Assembly (NCBI GenBank): GCA_035540495.1
Contig: DATLGL010000019.1
Location: 1 to 64,000, forward strand
Direction: 5' to 3'
Source of the DNA: DASVEG01 sp035540495
GTDB lineage: Bacteria > Actinomycetota > Acidimicrobiia > Acidimicrobiales > CADCTF01
DNA: 64,000 nucleotides
Of this stretch, positions 59,729-64,000 are shown one piece after another. The notes beneath the pieces were generated by a model. It was not told the DNA's origin and did not search any database. It saw only the letters and a program-made list of their open reading frames with translations. Both the position numbers and the translations under genes were made by a program. Position 1 is the first letter of the stretch, and every line of letters starts with the position of its first letter.

Positions 59729-60790
59729 ATGAGATCGTTCCGGTCCATCTCCGACATCGCCTGGCGTTTCCTCGTGATCGCGGCCGCGGTCGCGCTCATT
59801 GTGTACGTCGTCATCCGGTTGAAGATCGTGGTGCTGCCGCTCGGCGTCGCGCTGCTGCTGTCGACGTTCCTCGCTCCGCTCGTCGGCTGGCTGTCGAACC
59901 GGGGGCTGCGTCGCGGGCTCGCCACGGCAGCCGTCTTCCTCGGCTTCCTCGCCGTCCTGACCGGCATCGTCGTCCTCATCGCGCCACCGGTCGGCGACCA
60001 GTTCGGCGACCTCGCCGAGACGGTGTCCCAAGGCGTGACCAACATCGAGAACTGGCTCGTCGACGGACCCCTCGACCTCACCGCCCAGCAGGTCGACGAC
60101 TACCGAGAGCAGATCGTCGAGTACATGCGCCGCGCCGCACGCTCGTCGTCCGGGCAGATCATCGCCGGCGCGGTCGTCGTCGCCGAGGTGTTGACCGGGA
60201 TGATCCTGACGCTCCTCGCAACCCTGTTCATCCTCAAGGACGGGCCGAAGATGCAGCGCTGGATCCTCGGCAAGGTCCCCGCCGATCGCCGCGAGGTCGT
60301 GAGCGCGTGCTCGGCGCGCGCCTGGGGAGCGCTCGGCGGCTTCCTCCGCGGCGCCGCGTTGCTCGGCCTCGTCGAGGGAACGATCATCGCCATCGCGCTC
60401 GCGATCGTCGGCGCCGACCTGGCCGTCCCGGTCGGCATCCTCACGTTCTTCGCAGCCTTCTTCCCGGTGCTCGGCGCGATCGTCGCTGGCATCGTGGCGG
60501 TGCTCGTCGCGCTCGTGTCCGGGGGGTTCGCCGACGCGGCGGTGATCGCGATCGTGGCGCTGGTCGTGCAGCAGTTCGACAACGACCTGCTTGCGCCCGT
60601 CATCTACGGACGCGCCCTGCAGCTCCACCCGCTCGTGGTCGTCTCCGCCCTCACCGCAGGCGGCAGCCTCGGCGGCATCATCGGGGCGTTCATCGCGGTG
60701 CCGGTGACGGCGATGGTCGTCGCGGTGTCGGCGGAGTTGTGGAGCCGCAGAGAGGATGCGGAGCCGCTGGAGTCCGCAGCGGAACCATGA
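59729..60790 (+). CDS. AI-2E family transporter (TqsA/PerM-like)
   Basis: 353 residues from ATG 59729, 10 bases after the phosphotransferase gene. About 8 membrane helices: FLVIAAAVALIVYVVIRLKI, LPLGVALLLSTFLAPLVGWL and AVFLGFLAVLTGIVVLIAPP at the start, and the family signature near the end, LAPVIYGRALQLHPLVVVSA followed by GGIIGAFIAVPVTAMV. The family includes exporters of autoinducer-2 and Na+/H+ antiporters; the substrate cannot be told. Confidence 0.9.
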   Translation: MRSFRSISDIAWRFLVIAAAVALIVYVVIRLKIVVLPLGVALLLSTFLAPLVGWLSNRGLRRGLATAAVFLGFLAVLTGIVVLIAPPVGDQFGDLAETVSQGVTNIENWLVDGPLDLTAQQVDDYREQIVEYMRRAARSSSGQIIAGAVVVAEVLTGMILTLLATLFILKDGPKMQRWILGKVPADRREVVSACSARAWGALGGFLRGAALLGLVEGTIIAIALAIVGADLAVPVGILTFFAAFFPVLGAIVAGIVAVLVALVSGGFADAAVIAIVALVVQQFDNDLLAPVIYGRALQLHPLVVVSALTAGGSLGGIIGAFIAVPVTAMVVAVSAELWSRREDAEPLESAAEP

Positions 60791-60906
60791 CGCCCGTCGG
60801 ACGGCGGCCGATCGTGGTGGGCCGCCGCCCGGGCGGAGAGGCGTGCGGCTCGCTGAACGTCACCGCACGCCTGAACGAGACCCTGCGCCGTCTCGCGCCG
60901 CGGTAA
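60787..60906 (+). CDS. Very small ORF, 39 residues, coupled to AI-2E gene
   Basis: ATG 60787 overlaps the AI-2E stop as ATGA. The product is basic (MTPVGRRPIVVGRRPGGEAC) and ends LNETLRRLAPR. Only the coupling supports it; no family recognised. Confidence 0.25.
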   Translation: MTPVGRRPIVVGRRPGGEACGSLNVTARLNETLRRLAPR

Positions 60907-60964
60907 ACGTCTTTCGCTCGAAGACCCGGGTTTGCCCTCCTCTGACCGGGGGGACGTTCCCTTC

Positions 60965-61144
60965 GTGAACCTCATGGACCACGAGCTCGGCCTGGAGCTC
61001 GAACTGATCGAGCTCGTCGAGCAGCGCGAGCGTGCCGAGCGCCAGCGGCGCGTGCAGGACGTCGCCCGGCTCGACGCCGAGATCAACCGGCTGCAGGGCG
61101 AGCTGGCCGAGACGGCCGAGCGCATCGCCACCGCATCGGTCTGA
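60965..61144 (+). CDS. Small coiled-coil protein
   Basis: 59 residues from GTG 60965 after GGGGGGA (ATG 60974 also possible). Nearly the whole product is a charged heptad-patterned helix (ELELIELVEQRERAERQRRV, then LDAEINRLQGELAETAERI), so a dimeric coiled coil is expected. Unknown function. Its stop is 1 base from the end of the convergent gene at 61145. Confidence 0.55.
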   Translation: MNLMDHELGLELELIELVEQRERAERQRRVQDVARLDAEINRLQGELAETAERIATASV

Positions 61145-61528
61145 TCACTCGGAGCCGGCTGCCTCCGCCAGGTAGCGCTCCCGCGCGAAGTCAGGCGGGT
61201 ACGGCCCGCTCAGGTGCAGGCTGACGGCCGCGCCGTAGTCCCACACCCGCACCTCGAAGTCGTAGGCAGGTGAGTACTGCACCTGCACCGCCTTGCCGCT
61301 CGACACCGCCGCGGCGACGGTCGCGCGGATGGTCTCCTGCAGGACCTCCGGCACCGACTGCAGGTACTCGAGGTCGCGTTCGTCGAGACCGAGCGACCTC
61401 GCCACCTCGAGGAACGAGCCCGGCTGGCCCAGCTGCTCGATGAACTCGCCGCCGTCGGCCTGCAGGCTGCGCACGGACTGCGTCGAGAGGCTCGCGTTGA
61501 TCGCGTCGACCGTGAAGTTGTTCGGCAT
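61145..61528 (-). CDS. Hypothetical protein, 127 residues
   Basis: Starts MPNNFTVDAINASLSTQSVR from ATG 61528, after AAGGGGATC; the very long open frame upstream of it on this strand is a shadow of the cyclase gene. A helical N-terminal half (FIEQLGQPGSFLEVARSLGL) is followed by strands (AVQVQYSPAYDFEVRVWDYG). No signal or membrane segment. Family not recognised. Divergent from the cyclase/AAA gene with a 93-base gap. Confidence 0.6.
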   Translation of the reverse strand: MPNNFTVDAINASLSTQSVRSLQADGGEFIEQLGQPGSFLEVARSLGLDERDLEYLQSVPEVLQETIRATVAAAVSSGKAVQVQYSPAYDFEVRVWDYGAAVSLHLSGPYPPDFARERYLAEAAGSE

Positions 61529-61621
61529 CGAGTGATCCCCTTCTCCGCCCCAGAGGGATGAATGTGGAAGTCTCGTGCACGGCGTTCGGCCGGCACAAGC
61601 ATCGGGGGTGAGCGGCACACG

Positions 61622-64000
61622 ATGAGCAGCAGGCGGATGGCGGTGCTGTTCACCGACATGGAGGGCTCGGTCGAGCTCTCGAGCGAGCGCGGCGACGAGT
61701 CGGCGATGGAGCTCGTGCGCGTGCACGAGACGCTGGCCCGCCAGGCCGCGGCCCGCCACGGCGGCGTCGTGATCAAGTCGACCGGCGACGGGTACCTGCT
61801 CGCGTTCGGGTCGACGTGCGATGCCGTCGCTGCTGCGCTCGAGGTGCGCAACGCGCTCGCCGATCACAACGCGGCGTCGCCCGCCGACCCGGTGAACGTG
61901 CGCATGGGCGTGAACGTCGGCCCCGTCATCGAGGAGAGCGGCGACCTGTACGGGCTGGCGGTGAACGCGGCCGCGCGCATCACCGCGAAGGCGACGAGGG
62001 GCCAGGTGCTCGTCTCGGGCGACGTTCGTGACGAGCTCTCCGACGGCGACACCGCGTCGTGGCAGTTCCTCGACCGGGGGCTGTTCTGGCTCAAGGGGCT
62101 GCGCGAGCAGTGGCGGCTCTACGAGGTAACCGACCGCGAACCGGCTGATCCCGTCGCGCACGTCAGCGGCCGCCTCCCCTTCGTCGATCGCGACGAGCAA
62201 CGCGCCCGCCTGCGCAAGCACGTCGACGCGGCGAACGATGGCCGCGGCGGGTTCGTGCTCGTGACCGGCGCTCCCGGCAGCGGCAAGTCCAGGCTGGTCG
62301 AAGAGGTCGGGCTCGAGGCGCGCGCCCGCGGGCTGCAGTTCCTCATCGGCCGGTGCTACGAGACCGCGGAAGGACTCGCGTACGGACCGATCGTCGAGGT
62401 CCTCGAGCTCGTCGAGCGGTCGCTGCCGGAGGACGCCTTCCGCGACATCGTCGGCGAAGACGCAGGCGAGATCGCTCGTCTGCTCCCCCAGCTGCGCACC
62501 CAGTGGGACGACGCCGCACCCGAGCGACCCCTTCCGGTCCAGGAGGCGCGCACCTCGTTGTTCGCCGCGCTCCGGCAGGTGCTCGCGCGGGTTGCTGCGG
62601 TCCGCCCGCTCGTCGTGCTGATCGACGACCTCCATTGGGCGGACGACGCGACGCTCCGCTTCGTCGAGTACCTCGCAGCCGAGCTTCCTGGCCTCCCGAT
62701 CAGTGTCATCGCCACCTACGGCGGGGAGGACGTGTCGGCTTCGGCGCCGTTCCGCCTCTTCGTGAGCGGCTTGCACCGACGGCGGCTGGTGGAGACCGTC
62801 GAGGTGCCTCCGCTCGACGAGCAGCACGTGGCGGAGTTGCTGCGCGCGCTCGGAGGCGGCGAGGCACCGCCCGCGCTGGTCGCGCAGCTCCACGAGGCCA
62901 CGGGCGGCAACCCGTTCTTCGTCGAGGAGGTCATCCGCCAGCTCATCGACGCGCAGCAGCTGCTCGACGCTTCCGGCCGGTGGCTCCCGACCGCGGGCGC
63001 GGCCGACGTGGAGGTGCCCGACAGCGTCCGCTTCGTGATCGAGGACCGTCTCGCGAAGCTGTCGCCGGCGACGCGGAACGTCCTCGTGACGGCTGCGGTC
63101 GTCGGCCGCGACTTCGGCTTCGAGCTCCTCGAGGCGCTCGCCGACCTGAGCGAAGACGAACTGCTCGATGCGCTCGACGAGGCCGAGCGAACCCGCCTCG
63201 TCATGGCGTCGAACGAGAACGGCTTCGTCCGCTTCCGCTTCGCCCACGGGCTCATCCGGCGCACCCTCGCCGCAGAGATGTCGTTGACTCGCCGGCAGCG
63301 CCTCCACGTGCAGGTCGCCGAGGCGCTCGAGCACGTGTACGCGTCGACGCTCGACGAGTACGCGGCCGACATCGCGTTCCACCTCGTCGAGGCCGGACGA
63401 TGGGCCGACGCCGAGCTCACCGCGCGCTTCCTCCTCCTCGCCGGCGACCGCGCGCTCGAAGCTGCCGCGTACGAGGAGGCGCTCCGCCACTTCGACCGCG
63501 CGCTCGCTCGCTCACCGATGTCGGACGCTCGGGCGCGCGCTGCGGTGCTCGAGAAGATGGGCATGGCCGAGCGCAGCCTCGGTCATCTCGACGACGCGCT
63601 CGCACTGTGGAACGAGGCCCTCGACGCCTACGACAGGGTTGGTGCGAACGACGAGGTCGCACGACTCTGCCTCACCGCCGGGATCCAGGTCGCCTGGTGG
63701 CGTCGCGGCAGCGAGGTCATATCGCTCGTCGACCGCGGCCTGCTGGCACTGGGCGACGACGACACGCCACTGCGGGGCGGTCTCCTCGCGCTCGCCGGCG
63801 GCGTCGCGAGCCAGGCCGGTTCGTACGACCAGGCGACGCGGCTGCTCGACGACGCACTCGCGATCGCGCGCCGCCACGGCGACGACGGCGTCCTCGGTCT
63901 GGCCCTCTACTCCCTCGCGGTCCACCACTTCTCCTACTACCAGTACGAGAACGTGGTCTCGATCGGCAAGGCGAGCATGAAGCACCTCCGCCGCGCCGGC
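61622..64000 (+). CDS. Class III adenylate cyclase/AAA ATPase regulator, partial
   Basis: Open at the right edge: 793 codons are visible from ATG 61622, preceded by GGGGGTG. Residues 5-170 are a class III nucleotide cyclase domain: VLFTDMEGSVELSSERGDES (metal Asp), KSTGDGYLLAFGS, VRMGVNVGPVIEESGDLYGL (second metal and substrate region). Residues about 195-500 are an AAA/STAND-type ATPase: Walker A TGAPGSGKSRLVEE (about 216) and Walker B VVLIDDLHWADDATLRF. From about 620 TPR-like helices follow (EALRHFDRALARSPMSDARA). Such proteins often end in a LuxR-type DNA-binding domain or more TPRs, which would lie outside the window. Probably a signal-transducing regulator. Confidence 0.9.
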   Translation, partial: MSSRRMAVLFTDMEGSVELSSERGDESAMELVRVHETLARQAAARHGGVVIKSTGDGYLLAFGSTCDAVAAALEVRNALADHNAASPADPVNVRMGVNVGPVIEESGDLYGLAVNAAARITAKATRGQVLVSGDVRDELSDGDTASWQFLDRGLFWLKGLREQWRLYEVTDREPADPVAHVSGRLPFVDRDEQRARLRKHVDAANDGRGGFVLVTGAPGSGKSRLVEEVGLEARARGLQFLIGRCYETAEGLAYGPIVEVLELVERSLPEDAFRDIVGEDAGEIARLLPQLRTQWDDAAPERPLPVQEARTSLFAALRQVLARVAAVRPLVVLIDDLHWADDATLRFVEYLAAELPGLPISVIATYGGEDVSASAPFRLFVSGLHRRRLVETVEVPPLDEQHVAELLRALGGGEAPPALVAQLHEATGGNPFFVEEVIRQLIDAQQLLDASGRWLPTAGAADVEVPDSVRFVIEDRLAKLSPATRNVLVTAAVVGRDFGFELLEALADLSEDELLDALDEAERTRLVMASNENGFVRFRFAHGLIRRTLAAEMSLTRRQRLHVQVAEALEHVYASTLDEYAADIAFHLVEAGRWADAELTARFLLLAGDRALEAAAYEEALRHFDRALARSPMSDARARAAVLEKMGMAERSLGHLDDALALWNEALDAYDRVGANDEVARLCLTAGIQVAWWRRGSEVISLVDRGLLALGDDDTPLRGGLLALAGGVASQAGSYDQATRLLDDALAIARRHGDDGVLGLALYSLAVHHFSYYQYENVVSIGKASMKHLRRAG

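Noticed and set aside
61529..63490. Long minus-strand open frame continuing upstream of the 127-residue gene
   Set aside because: It is antisense to the cyclase/AAA gene, which has clear motifs on the plus strand.

Overview
High-GC bacterial DNA, most likely from an actinobacterium of the Acidimicrobiia/Ilumatobacter type. This placement is an inference. It rests on the GC-rich codon use, many GTG starts, apparent leaderless promoters (TAnnnT placed 7 to 10 bases before a start codon), and the gene content: CoA ligase and short-chain dehydrogenase genes, a CoxMSL-type molybdenum hydroxylase, a LIV-type importer, and an adenylate cyclase/AAA regulator. No rRNA, tRNA or CRISPR array was found.

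Bases 1-25.6 kb are a defence island. It starts at four TGTCCG repeats that look like the end of an insertion sequence, and it ends just before gltB. Its core is one co-directional, tightly spaced or overlapping block (1544-17755): a HEPN-like protein, an unrecognised 446-residue protein, a thymidylate-kinase-like P-loop kinase, a protein ending in a complete GreA/GreB-like module, a Vsr endonuclease, a RapA-like SNF2 helicase, a truncated second SNF2 helicase, then DISARM genes drmA, drmB, drmC and a cytosine-C5 methyltransferase. The methyltransferase carries a C-terminal HhH-GPD/4Fe-4S domain of the MutY/EndoIII family. The set mixes features assigned to the two described DISARM classes (SNF2 helicase of class 1, C5 methylase of class 2) and adds extra genes.

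On the opposite strand (22869-17974) lies a second candidate cassette: a PD-(D/E)XK nuclease, two very small coupled ORFs, a radical SAM protein, and a methyltransferase fused to a UvrD-like helicase. Next to it are a GmrSD-like DUF262-DUF1524-RAMA protein and a frameshifted small downstream gene.

From 25.6 to 45 kb: gltBD (glutamate synthase), a CoxM/CoxS/CoxL-like hydroxylase operon, a large membrane protein, a PBP4-type D,D-carboxypeptidase, and a heterodimeric ABC exporter. Two small paralogous winged-helix-like genes (31.6-32.0 and 43.1-43.5 kb) each sit beside a long inverted repeat that shares GCGACAA and ACACGGCGAA words. A CoA ligase follows.

From 45 to 64 kb: a poly-Thr esterase lipoprotein, a short-chain dehydrogenase, and a four-gene LIV-type import operon on the minus strand. 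In that operon LivH is fused to LivM, and an MFS permease is fused to both ATPases. After it come an alpha/beta hydrolase, a flavoprotein, two divergent APH-fold phosphotransferases, an AI-2E family protein, small hypotheticals, and a class III cyclase/AAA protein that runs off the right edge.
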